From NCBI GenBank assembly GCA_964493265.1, contig CAZBLY010000012.1, forward strand, positions 1 to 18,283: a stretch of 18,283 nucleotides of DNA, in the 5' to 3' direction. The notes beneath the pieces were generated by a model. The model worked only from the letters and a program-made list of their open reading frames with translations, searched no databases and was not told the DNA's origin. The DNA is from DAOWHW01 sp964493265 (GTDB lineage: Archaea; Nanobdellota; Nanobdellia; Pacearchaeales; UBA284). The translations under genes were made by a program, and so were the position numbers. This document shows, in pieces, positions 1 to 6,497 of the stretch; within the stretch, counting starts at the first letter, position 1; the number at the start of each line of letters is the position of its first letter.

Positions 1-495
1 ATAACAAGAAAACAATATCTTATTGCTTTATCAAAAACTATAGAAAAAGCAGAGAAACCAGTTTTGATTCATGTTAATTCTTTTAAAGATCTTCCATCAA
101 AACAAGAATTAAGAGAATATAATTTAGATGGTTTGAATATTATGACTAGAGAGAAACTTAGATATCTACAACAACAAGATAAGACAGGGGAGGCTGTAAA
201 AGAATTTAAAAAAGGAAAAATAGATGTTTTGTTTTCAACTAAATGCAATCGGGGAGTGGATTTTCCTGGTGAAACATGTAATAGTATCATTCTAACAAAA
301 TATCCTTATCCAAATATTAACTCACTTTTTTGGAGAATTTTGAAAAAGACAAGACCGCAATATTATAATATGTTTTATATAGATAAGGCAAGAAGAGAAT
401 TTTTACAAAGAATATATCGCGGTTTAAGAAGTCAGGAAGATCATATTTTTCTTTTATCTCCTGATATAAGGGTTTTTAGGGGCGGGAATTTTTAA
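1..495 (+). CDS. XPD/DinG-like superfamily 2 DNA helicase, C-terminal fragment
   Basis: The frame is open from the first base, so the gene begins before the window and only its last 164 residues are visible. They look like the second RecA-like domain of a Rad3/XPD/DinG-type helicase. A motif IV-like strand KPVLIHVNSF lies at visible residues 19-28. A motif V-like segment FSTKCNRGVDFPG ends near residue 90 and recalls the family's FWEGVDxPG. A motif VI-like FLQRIYRGLRSQEDH near residues 134-148 is followed by LLSPDIRV, matching the order RxxRxxxD...DxR in XPD. These motifs couple ATP hydrolysis to unwinding. The N-terminal Walker motifs and the Fe-S cysteines that would separate XPD from DinG-like relatives are outside the window, so the subfamily is open. 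A CTG-free, AT-rich stop region follows and the next gene is convergent. Confidence 0.75.
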   Translation: MTRKQYLIALSKTIEKAEKPVLIHVNSFKDLPSKQELREYNLDGLNIMTREKLRYLQQQDKTGEAVKEFKKGKIDVLFSTKCNRGVDFPGETCNSIILTKYPYPNINSLFWRILKKTRPQYYNMFYIDKARREFLQRIYRGLRSQEDHIFLLSPDIRVFRGGNF

Positions 496-505
496 GATTT
501 GTGCT

Positions 506-736
506 TTATTTAGAATCAAGTATAGAAATTAGATATTCTAAGGTTTTTTTATCAAATACCAGATCCTGGGGATGATAACTGGCAACATAAATTTTAATTT
601 TTCTTTTTTCTTTATCTAGATAGAACATATACTCATCAATCAATCCCAAATATTCTAAATTTTTTCTTCCAGAACTATCCCCATCAATATTTTCTTTAGT
701 TAAATATCCTTCTCCTAATCTATTTGTTTTTGTCAT
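506..736 (-). CDS. small hypothetical protein (76 aa)
   Basis: I do not recognise this protein. It is charged and soluble, with no membrane segment or cysteine. The C-terminal half alternates short beta-like and helical stretches (KIKIYVASYHPQDLVF, then KKTLEYLISILDSK). The start is supported by a Shine-Dalgarno-like AAAGGAG 11 nt upstream, which overlaps the stop codon of the gene before it, so the two are probably translated from one transcript. It is the last of three minus-strand small genes and ends 10 bp from the stop of the convergent helicase fragment. Confidence 0.6.
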   Translation of the reverse strand: MTKTNRLGEGYLTKENIDGDSSGRKNLEYLGLIDEYMFYLDKEKRKIKIYVASYHPQDLVFDKKTLEYLISILDSK

Positions 737-747
737 TATCTTATTTT

Positions 748-754
748 CTCCTTT
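748..754 (-). promoter_or_regulatory. Shine-Dalgarno-like site for the gene starting at 736
   Basis: The minus strand reads AAAGGAG ending 11 nt before the ATG and overlaps the TAA of the upstream gene. It is one of the few convincing ribosome binding sites in the window and argues for translation from a shared mRNA. Confidence 0.55.
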
Positions 755-1116
755 TAATCAAAAGCATCTGCCAAAAGATAAAATTTTGGATCTTTTTGTT
801 CTATTTTTATATTATTTTGTTTGCAGAAATCTTCTAATTTTGGTTTTAGTTCTTCTGCAGTCTTTTCTAATTCTCCTGGAGCTATTTCTATTAGGTTTTT
901 ATTGGGTTCAAAATCTTCTTTTGCAACATATCCTAAAAGAACATGTCTAAATTGATCTGGCATATATTTAATAAAAATCTTTACTTGTCCATTATCTGGA
1001 ATATCCTTTTGAGTTTCTTCAAATAATTCCCTATATTTTCTTATGTCTTTTGCTATTTCAGAATTTTCATTAAGTTTATATCCAAAAAATAATTTTGCAA
1101 TAGCCCATACAGTCAT
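754..1116 (-). CDS. hypothetical protein (120 aa)
   Basis: No family recognised. The N-terminus (TVWAIAKLFFGYKL) is hydrophobic but too short and mixed for a confident membrane span. The rest is acidic and mostly helical, with a beta-like central part around QVKIFIKYMPDQFRHVLLGYV. The start is the first ATG and is preceded by an A/T-only stretch without a Shine-Dalgarno sequence. It lies between two other small minus-strand genes, 52 bp after the upstream one, so a single transcript is likely. Function cannot be inferred. Confidence 0.6.
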   Translation of the reverse strand: MTVWAIAKLFFGYKLNENSEIAKDIRKYRELFEETQKDIPDNGQVKIFIKYMPDQFRHVLLGYVAKEDFEPNKNLIEIAPGELEKTAEELKPKLEDFCKQNNIKIEQKDPKFYLLADAFD

Positions 1117-1168
1117 TTTAATTTTTATCTTTTTTATTTTTAATTTTCTTTTTATTTTTTTATTTTTT

Positions 1169-1501
1169 TTAAAAAATATTTAAAATATTTTCTTTTTCTC
1201 TGAGACCTTTAAAATGTTTATTATATATTTCTCTTCCTTTTTGTGTTATTCTGTAATTTCCTAGCACACCTGGATAATAATAACCCGCATCAGATATTAA
1301 ACCCATATTCAATAAAAGAGAAACACTGGTTTTAGTGATAATATCTTTATTTTTGATATCAATTGGTGCGCAGGTATTTTCTGATTCTGAATCTGAATCA
1401 AGACCAGAATATGCTTTATAAGCTTTTTCTAATAATTCTACAGCCTTTTTTCCGATTTCTTCTAAATTTTCTTTGCCTATCAGCTTTACTAAATCTTCCA
1501 T
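1169..1501 (-). CDS. hypothetical protein with a winged-helix-like C-terminal half
   Basis: This 110-residue protein begins with a charged helix (residues 1-30) and a Ser/Asp/Glu-rich linker (31-45). Residues 50-98 then show the layout of a winged helix: a helix with ITKTSVSLLLNMGLI, a short loop, and the hairpin-plus-helix NYRITQKGREIYNK. The phrase YxITxKGxE is very common at the wing of archaeal DNA-binding wHTH domains. It could regulate the two small genes downstream or the nearby cold-shock gene, but nothing in the sequence shows this. A single cysteine (C44) is present. The wHTH assignment is from pattern only. Confidence 0.55.
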   Translation of the reverse strand: MEDLVKLIGKENLEEIGKKAVELLEKAYKAYSGLDSDSESENTCAPIDIKNKDIITKTSVSLLLNMGLISDAGYYYPGVLGNYRITQKGREIYNKHFKGLREKENILNIF

Positions 1502-1606
1502 TCTTAAATTCTCAATCTTCCTTAGCCTAAAAATATTAAGAAACTCTTCCTTAAAATTCTTTCTCTTCTAATTATCAGTGTGCTTTCTGGCCCCTTATCA
1601 GAAACA

Positions 1607-1613
1607 TTTAAAA
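1607..1613 (+). promoter_or_regulatory. TATA-like box for the cold-shock gene
   Basis: TTTAAAA is centred 26 nt before the ATG at 1636. An archaeal TATA box lies about 25 nt upstream of the transcription start, so this predicts a transcript with little or no leader. Confidence 0.55.
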
Positions 1614-1635
1614 GAAGAAAAAACCTGATTTTTTG

Positions 1636-1860
1636 ATGGTTGAAGGAACAGTAAAGTTTTTTAACAGAACAAGAAACTACGGTTTTATCAATGGAGATGA
1701 TGGAAAATCTTACTTTGTCCATTCAGATGGATTAAAGGAAGGCGTTTCAATTGATGAAGGCGATAGAGTTTCTTTTAACGCTGTTGAGGGAGACAAAGGT
1801 CCTAAAGCAGAAGAAGTTGAAAAGCTAGAAGGTAAGAAAGAAGAAAAGAAAGAAGAATAA
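1636..1860 (+). CDS. cold-shock domain protein, CspA family
   Basis: The 74-residue protein is a nearly pure cold-shock domain: a five-stranded OB fold that binds single-stranded RNA or DNA and can melt RNA structure. It opens with VEGTVKFFN, the family start GxVKxFN. An RNP1-like NYGFI (usually GFGFI) and RNP2-like YFVHS follow, then GDRVSFNAVEGDKGPKAEEV, the standard end of the domain. A short Lys/Glu tail (GKKEEKKEE) extends it. I chose ATG 1636 over the TTG just before it because MVEGTVKFFN matches the family start and the TATA-like box is then correctly spaced. CspA-type proteins are patchy in Archaea, occurring in haloarchaea and several DPANN groups. Confidence 0.93.
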   Translation: MVEGTVKFFNRTRNYGFINGDDGKSYFVHSDGLKEGVSIDEGDRVSFNAVEGDKGPKAEEVEKLEGKKEEKKEE

Positions 1861-1879
1861 AATAGATAAAAGGCAAATA

Positions 1880-1915
1880 AGTTTTTTAATTCTCGTTTTA
1901 TATTTTTTTATTTAG
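1880..1915 (+). terminator. T-rich terminator after the cold-shock gene
   Basis: Two T-runs (1882-1887 and 1903-1909) follow the stop codon by 20-50 bp. Archaeal RNA polymerase commonly terminates at oligo-T without a hairpin, and no stem-loop is evident here. Confidence 0.4.
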
Positions 1916-1938
1916 TGTTTTGCTAGATGGAACTATGT

Positions 1939-2220
1939 TTAAGGACATTCGATAGGCATCATTACTGGATCTCTTGAAATATTAAACTCTCTACATTCAC
2001 AAATATTTTGATTACATATTCCATGACACCAGTATCCCCCGGCTCCTGTTGAACACATAATTCCAAATTTACAATAGCTTTTAATTCCAAAACAGGAGCA
2101 TTCTTTATTAATCGTATAAGGCGCTGTGCTCCAAGATCCACATTTTTTTGGGTAAAGAAATATGATTAAGGCTATAATAACTACAATTATTAGAATTATC
2201 ACCCATGTTTTTTTATTCAT
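1939..2220 (-). CDS. small membrane-anchored cysteine-rich protein (93 aa)
   Basis: The protein has a short basic N-terminus (MNKKTW), one transmembrane segment (about residues 6-23) and an exported tail with ten cysteines, many in pairs such as CSC and CEC. The cysteines suggest disulfides or a metal-bound mini-domain outside the cell. I start it at ATG 2220 rather than an in-frame upstream ATG, because the upstream one lies inside the preceding gene and places hydrophobic residues oddly before MNKK. The start is only 4 nt after the stop of the 547-residue surface protein, so the two are probably translationally coupled. No known family recognised. Confidence 0.65.
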   Translation of the reverse strand: MNKKTWVIILIIVVIIALIIFLYPKKCGSWSTAPYTINKECSCFGIKSYCKFGIMCSTGAGGYWCHGICNQNICECREFNISRDPVMMPIECP

Positions 2221-2224
2221 TTTT

Positions 2225-3868
2225 CTACCAACTAAAACTAACATTACAATTATCAATTATCCAGTCATGATATGAGCCTGAGCAAATGTCTGTCAGGTTT
2301 TCTGCAACTGGCGGCATACAGCTGATTGATTCTTGTTCAGGACATTCATAATTAATTTCTTCATCTTGACTGAAAAATGTTAATGTTAAAATATATCCAA
2401 TAATTATTAGGGCTAATATTCCTAGAATTATAAAGAAAATCATTTTTTCTGTTGGTTTTCTCTTTTTTCTTCTTTTGTATTTTTTCATGCGAGTTTTATT
2501 TTTCTTCTTCTTCTTCTTCTTTTTATTTTTCTTCATAATTATTAATAATGTGGCGATTATGGCAATTAAAGCTCCTGCCCCTATTGAAATTGGAATATAA
2601 TTTTCTTTTATTGTTCCTATAACTGCTCCAGTAATAAATGAAAAAAATGTTTTTTCATTACATTCCTGCTCTTCTTCTGGTTTGTTGTTTGTTGTTCCAC
2701 ATCCATTTTGATCTATACATGTTTTATTTTGGGTGCTATTTTTACATTCACTCCAGTTAGAACAAGTCCAATTTTCTTCACAAGAGGTTGCGAATATCTC
2801 TGGCTCTTCTGCTGGTTCTTCACAATCTTCTAGACAAGTTATATAATCTTCTCCAGATTCACAAACACCATTACCACAAACTGGCCCCGTTGGTTGTGCT
2901 TCTTCTCCTGGTTCTTCATTACCTCCTCCACTACTGCCTTCAGAGCCCCCTCCATATTCATTAGTTACAGTAACATCCCAATATTGATAATCTGTATTAT
3001 TATTAGTATCAGAAACTATTATTGTTATATTAAAAGTCCCTGTAGTTGGCTGATGAAAAGAATATGAAGATTCTATTGATACGTTTAGTGATTCATAAAG
3101 CCATAAATAAGTTAGATTATCTCCATCAGGATCACTTGCATTTATACTAAATTGCAAGGTTTCATTAAATTCCATCTCAGGGGTTGTATCTGTTGGAATA
3201 AATGAATCAATAGTTGGAGGCCCATTTGTATTATTAACTGTAACATCCCATTCTAGACTATCTTGAAATTCTCCATCTGAAACAATTATAGTTACATTAT
3301 GATGACCAGATGCTGTATAATCTGGTTGATATGTGTATTCTCCTATTGTTGCTTGCTGGGCATTATCTAAAAAACACGAGTAAGTTAATGTATTATTATT
3401 AGGATCACTAGCATTTACACTAAAATATAAATCAGAACCTTCATTTACTTCTGGAGTAAGATTTGTTGGTTGATATGAAGTAATATTTGGAGCTGTATTG
3501 TTATTAACAATTATATTCCAAAATGTGCTATTAGTTGAATTATTATCGGAAATATTAATAAAAAGAATATAAGTTCCTGAATCATTATATGAAGGAGAAA
3601 AAGTGAATGTTGAAGTTGTTAAATTATCTGTAATTATCGAGTTATTTATTAAAGAGAAGTTAGATGCATTATAAAGACTCCAATTGTAAGTTGTTGTTCC
3701 ACTATCTGGATAAGTTGTAGTTATAATAAAGTCTTGAGGTTCTCCTTCATTGATGTTTATATTAGTTGAATTTGGGCTGAAGCTAGTGATTATTGGATTA
3801 GCAAAGACCAAAGTAACTAGAAATAATAAACTAAAAATAATTATTATAGTTAATACCGCTTTTTTCAT
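2225..3868 (-). CDS. large surface protein with PKD/Ig-like domains and two C-terminal membrane segments
   Basis: In order: signal peptide (residues 1-23, ending VFA-NP); three Ig/PKD-like beta domains (about 25-122, 127-212, 218-302) with repeated phrases VNEG..L.FSVNASDPNNNTLTY and TIIVSDGE...WDVTV; a Gly/Ser/Glu linker; a Cys box CGNGVCESGEDYITCLEDC (331-349); and a thrombospondin-like CEENWTCSNWSEC (363-375). Then come FITGAVIG (411-418), a membrane segment (425-445), a Lys/Arg-rich stretch (446-475), a second membrane segment (476-499) and a short Cys-containing tail. Asn-X-Ser/Thr sequons are dense, fitting archaeal N-glycosylation. The likely role is adhesion or an envelope structure. 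The second membrane segment and tail may belong to a separate gene (see findings). A TATA-like box lies 26 nt before the ATG. Confidence 0.85.
   Translation of the reverse strand: MKKAVLTIIIIFSLLFLVTLVFANPIITSFSPNSTNININEGEPQDFIITTTYPDSGTTTYNWSLYNASNFSLINNSIITDNLTTSTFTFSPSYNDSGTYILFINISDNNSTNSTFWNIIVNNNTAPNITSYQPTNLTPEVNEGSDLYFSVNASDPNNNTLTYSCFLDNAQQATIGEYTYQPDYTASGHHNVTIIVSDGEFQDSLEWDVTVNNTNGPPTIDSFIPTDTTPEMEFNETLQFSINASDPDGDNLTYLWLYESLNVSIESSYSFHQPTTGTFNITIIVSDTNNNTDYQYWDVTVTNEYGGGSEGSSGGGNEEPGEEAQPTGPVCGNGVCESGEDYITCLEDCEEPAEEPEIFATSCEENWTCSNWSECKNSTQNKTCIDQNGCGTTNNKPEEEQECNEKTFFSFITGAVIGTIKENYIPISIGAGALIAIIATLLIIMKKNKKKKKKKKNKTRMKKYKRRKKRKPTEKMIFFIILGILALIIIGYILTLTFFSQDEEINYECPEQESISCMPPVAENLTDICSGSYHDWIIDNCNVSFSW
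2449..2541 (-). other. lysine-codon tract and possible gene junction inside the surface-protein ORF
   Basis: Minus-strand codons here are almost all AAA/AAG/AAT, including six consecutive AAG codons, encoding the Lys-rich segment (residues 446-475). An internal ATG at 2488 is followed by A, giving ATGA. A one-base change of frame upstream would end the first protein at that TGA and start a second 87-residue membrane protein at the ATG. Confidence 0.45.
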
Positions 3869-3889
3869 GGTTTTTTTAATAATTTGTTA

Positions 3890-3898
3890 TTTTTAATA
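3890..3898 (-). promoter_or_regulatory. TATA-like box for the surface-protein gene
   Basis: ATTAAAAAT on the minus strand is centred 26 nt before the ATG at 3868 and overlaps the stop codon of the upstream 143-residue gene. The surface-protein gene can therefore start its own transcript inside the cluster. Confidence 0.5.
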
Positions 3899-4324
3899 TT
3901 TTCTTTTTTTAATTAATAATATTATTGTTCCTATTGCTCCTATTAAAAAAAGAATAGGGCAAATGGGGATTGCAAAAAGAAAAAAAGCAACATGAAGAAT
4001 TTCTGCTGAATAATTTAATATAGGTGTTTGAATTGTGGCTATATATAAAGCATAATAAAAATTATGCAAAATAATGCTTGGCAGGAAAGCTGTTGATGAT
4101 ATTCCTGTTGATAATAAAAAAAACTTAAATGGTCTTTTCACTTTCATTTTTATTGTTAAAATCAGTAATATTAAACCAAGAATAAAGAAAATTCCTGCTA
4201 AGATCATCATATACATAAAAAGAATTCGCTCCATTTCTCTAAATGTAGAAACTATAAAAAAACTTAATATTGCTAGGAAAACTATAATTAGAAACCAGAA
4301 GGTTGTTGCAATTTTTTTACCCAT
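3893..4324 (-). CDS. polytopic membrane protein (143 aa), unknown
   Basis: Four hydrophobic segments are visible, roughly residues 7-27, 36-58, 68-86 and 110-137, with short basic loops (KMKVKRPFK, KKRKY) that suggest cytoplasmic sides. There are no catalytic motifs or known family signatures. It sits in a row of minus-strand membrane or exported proteins, immediately before the large surface protein. A TATA-like TTAAATA lies 26 nt upstream of the ATG, so it has its own promoter. It could be an accessory membrane factor for its neighbours, but that is only guilt by location. Confidence 0.65.
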   Translation of the reverse strand: MGKKIATTFWFLIIVFLAILSFFIVSTFREMERILFMYMMILAGIFFILGLILLILTIKMKVKRPFKFFLLSTGISSTAFLPSIILHNFYYALYIATIQTPILNYSAEILHVAFFLFAIPICPILFLIGAIGTIILLIKKRKY

Positions 4325-4346
4325 ATATTTCTAAAGAATTTATTAC

Positions 4347-4353
4347 TTAAATA
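4347..4353 (-). promoter_or_regulatory. TATA-like box for the 143-aa membrane protein
   Basis: The AT box (TTAAATA as written on the plus strand) is centred 26 nt upstream of the ATG at 4324, at the spacing seen before many genes here. Confidence 0.5.
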
Positions 4354-4405
4354 CTTTTATTAAAAAAATTTATAAAAATCAAAAGTTTATTCTTTATTCT
4401 TTAAT

Positions 4406-5032
4406 TTAATTACAGTCGTTTCTAATTGTCATTGTAATTTGTTTTGGGTTATGTACTACTTGGCTTGAATAATAAGTTGTTGTACGGTCTCTTATATCAT
4501 ATGTTATGTACATATAATAATTCCAAAGGTTTCCTGGTATGTTTTTTGGAAATGCTAAAGCACTTCCTTGGTTTGAGAAATAATCAGATGTAAAAGAATT
4601 TCTCATTGTTGGCATATATATTCCTTTTTCAGTTTTTACAAAATTTATTTTAAAAGTCTTAGAATTAAGAGTACTATCTTGTGTTTTAGATGGAATATCT
4701 AATTTATAGTTTATTCTTCCTTCAACTACTAATTTATCTGGAAGATCTAAGTTTTCTTCATTTATTTCTAATTTGTTGAAACTGAATTTAAGATAATAAA
4801 TTTCATATCCTCCAAGTGTACAAACACTTGTTACAGGCTCATTATCATAATCATACATTTTAAGGGTTCCTTGCAAAGTTGTTTTATCTGCATTTAAGCC
4901 TTTACCTCTAATAATATTTAAACCAGTCAAGTTTGTATTTGAAATTGCAATAGCTGTCAAAAAACCAGCAACTAAACCAATAATTACAACAATTCCTAGT
5001 AGAATATTGGCGGTCTTTTTTTCTTTTTTCAT
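4406..5032 (-). CDS. membrane-anchored exported protein (208 aa), unknown
   Basis: A basic N-terminus (MKKEKKTAN) precedes one hydrophobic segment (about residues 9-31), then an exported domain rich in beta-like stretches. The end of the anchor reads NTNLTGLNIIRG, similar to the ITGAVIG motif beside a membrane segment in the nearby surface protein. Two cysteines (near residue 71 and at the C-terminus, NDCN) could form a disulfide. No family recognised. The start lies just left of an assembly gap, and the first codons are repeated on the other side of it, so the true upstream sequence is probably that found from 5188 on. GAGG about 12 nt before the start may act as a weak ribosome binding site. 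Confidence 0.7.
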   Translation of the reverse strand: MKKEKKTANILLGIVVIIGLVAGFLTAIAISNTNLTGLNIIRGKGLNADKTTLQGTLKMYDYDNEPVTSVCTLGGYEIYYLKFSFNKLEINEENLDLPDKLVVEGRINYKLDIPSKTQDSTLNSKTFKINFVKTEKGIYMPTMRNSFTSDYFSNQGSALAFPKNIPGNLWNYYMYITYDIRDRTTTYYSSQVVHNPKQITMTIRNDCN

Positions 5033-5050
5033 GTGTTTTTGCCTCTTTTT
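4996..5050. repeat. left copy of an exact 55-bp direct repeat flanking a gap
   Basis: This 55-bp stretch covers the start of the 208-aa gene and recurs without mismatch at 5151-5205, directly after the run of N. An exact repeat touching both edges of a gap is typical of two contig ends sharing an overlap that was not merged. Confidence 0.85.
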
Positions 5051-5150
5051 NNNNNNNNNNNNNNNNNNNNNNNNNNNNNNNNNNNNNNNNNNNNNNNNNN
5101 NNNNNNNNNNNNNNNNNNNNNNNNNNNNNNNNNNNNNNNNNNNNNNNNNN
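5051..5150. other. scaffold gap (100 N)
   Basis: Exactly 100 N, a usual placeholder length. With identical 55-bp flanks, the true gap may be zero with the two flanks being one sequence. Confidence 0.95.
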
Positions 5151-5205
5151 CTAGTAGAATATTGGCGGTCTTTTTTTCTTTTTTCATGTGTTTTTGCCTC
5201 TTTTT
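5151..5205. repeat. right copy of the 55-bp direct repeat flanking the gap
   Basis: Identical to 4996-5050. On the minus strand it again holds the ATG and first codons of the 208-aa gene, so it should not be annotated as a second gene. Confidence 0.85.
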
Positions 5206-5297
5206 TATTATTTTATTAAATATAATTTAATAGGATATTTAATTAATATCTTTATATTTAAAGCAAGAGTTTTTTAAAAATGTTTCTAAAATAATTT

Positions 5298-5780
5298 TTA
5301 TAAGTATTCTCCTGTATAATTAGTATAATTAGCATAATTGGCGTAATTACTAGCTTCTTCAAATAAATAATCTTTCATCTGCCATAGTTCCTTTCCCCTG
5401 ATTTTTAATGAGAATTCTTTATCACCACTAGAACAACCTATAAAAAATTCATTATTAAAATTATCATAAATATCTTTGTATATGCAGGTATTATTACAAT
5501 AAATCGCTTCATTAAGAACTTCAAAATACATATTTCTTAGATTTTCAGGTGTTTCTTCTAAATCTTGGATGGACGTATTACTAATATTAAAAAAAAGATC
5601 AATACATTCTTGGTTATTTGTGCAGGAAATATTACTGTTTTGCTCTTGATTTGAAACGCACATTTTCATTTCTTTAAAAATATGAAATTGATAAAAATAA
5701 AAAATAGTTGCCCCTATAATAATAATTAATATAAGAAAAATTATGCCAAAAATTTTGAGAATACCTGCTTTATTATTCAT
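5298..5780 (-). CDS. membrane-anchored exported protein with six cysteines (160 aa)
   Basis: One hydrophobic anchor (about residues 8-30) follows a short basic start, then an exported domain with six cysteines (C41, C53, C59, C95, C99, C116) that could make three disulfides. Several Asn-X-Ser/Thr sequons are present (for example NIS, NTS, NYT). The C-terminus is a short tandem repeat of Asn-Tyr-X (NYANYANYTNYTGEYL), written in 9-base DNA repeats. Its ATG overlaps the stop codon of the preceding gene by 8 nt (ATGAATAA), a strong sign of translational coupling. The two proteins may work together. No known family. Confidence 0.72.
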   Translation of the reverse strand: MNNKAGILKIFGIIFLILIIIIGATIFYFYQFHIFKEMKMCVSNQEQNSNISCTNNQECIDLFFNISNTSIQDLEETPENLRNMYFEVLNEAIYCNNTCIYKDIYDNFNNEFFIGCSSGDKEFSLKIRGKELWQMKDYLFEEASNYANYANYTNYTGEYL

Positions 5781-6447
5781 TCAATAAAATACATTCTGTT
5801 TCTTTGATAGTATATTCTGGGGCAAGGAACATATAAGAATCAATTACATTAGAATCTATAAATTTAATTTTAATTTCATAAGTATATATGTAATCACCCT
5901 CACTACCTTTCAAATTTATAGGATAACTAAATATTGTGTTATTTATGTAAGTAAATTGCGGTTCTCCTAATAATGCTATAATATCTTGTTTATTCATTCC
6001 GCAATTTAATGAATTAAACATTTCTAGCCCTGTCATATAATCAGAGCCTTGTTCTTCTTCATATTGTTCTATACTTTGATTTTGGAAGAATTTGTTTTCA
6101 TAAAAAGCTTTGAAATTTGCTGCAGGATCAAGATTTGCAAAAAACATAACTAAAAAAACAACCACTATAGCCAAAATCCAAATATAGCTTTTTTCTTTAT
6201 GTTTATATTTATGTTTTTGTCTGCTTAATTTTCCAAATAATCTTCTTAACCAAAACGGTCTTTTTATTAATAATATAATTACTAAAGCAATAATAAAAGA
6301 AAATTTAGTAATTAAATTAAGAGGGATTGGTAATAATAATATAGAAATCACTAAAATCCAAATAATTCCAAAGAAAATTAACCAAAGAATAAAAGCTATG
6401 GCATTACCTATTATTTCAGCTGTTAATTTACCCCTTTTTTTATTCAT
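5773..6447 (-). CDS. membrane protein with a BamE/SmpA-like exported domain (224 aa)
   Basis: Three hydrophobic segments are seen: about residues 11-39, 43-62 and 88-104. Between the second and third is a basic loop (RRLFGKLSRQKHKYKHKEK), so that loop is probably cytoplasmic and the C-terminal 120 residues are outside. That exported part contains NCGMNKQDIIALLGEPQ (148-164), which resembles the helix-turn of SmpA/OmlA/BamE-type domains (G-M-x-xx-V-xxxLG-x-P) and is followed by beta-like segments, as in those folds. Two cysteines, C149 and C219, could pair. This fold match is by eye and uncertain. The gene starts from an AT box shared with the divergent TM2 gene and overlaps the next gene by 8 nt. 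Confidence 0.68.
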   Translation of the reverse strand: MNKKRGKLTAEIIGNAIAFILWLIFFGIIWILVISILLLPIPLNLITKFSFIIALVIILLIKRPFWLRRLFGKLSRQKHKYKHKEKSYIWILAIVVVFLVMFFANLDPAANFKAFYENKFFQNQSIEQYEEEQGSDYMTGLEMFNSLNCGMNKQDIIALLGEPQFTYINNTIFSYPINLKGSEGDYIYTYEIKIKFIDSNVIDSYMFLAPEYTIKETECILLNE

Positions 6448-6468
6448 ATTTTAATTAAAAAAGTAATG

Positions 6469-6480
6469 TTTTTAAATATT
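6469..6480. promoter_or_regulatory. single AT box serving two divergent genes
   Basis: TTTTTAAATATT is the only good TATA-like element in the 50 bp between the ATG at 6447 (minus) and the ATG at 6498 (plus). Its centre lies 27 nt from one start and about 24 nt from the other, at archaeal TATA spacing for both. Confidence 0.55.
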
Positions 6481-6497
6481 GTTTTTAGTATATTTGA

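Noticed and set aside
4074..4334. Plus-strand ORF opposite the 143-aa membrane protein
   Set aside because: The minus-strand frame has a coherent four-helix membrane protein with a promoter at the right distance; the plus-strand frame shows no family pattern.
5051..5150. Terminal repeats of a mobile element around the gap
   Set aside because: The 55-bp copies are exact, touch the N run on both sides and contain the start of an ordinary gene; an assembly overlap is simpler, and no transposase is seen.
5007..5230. Plus-strand ORFs spanning the N gap
   Set aside because: They are read through 100 N and through the duplicated contig end; the minus-strand gene explains the sequence.
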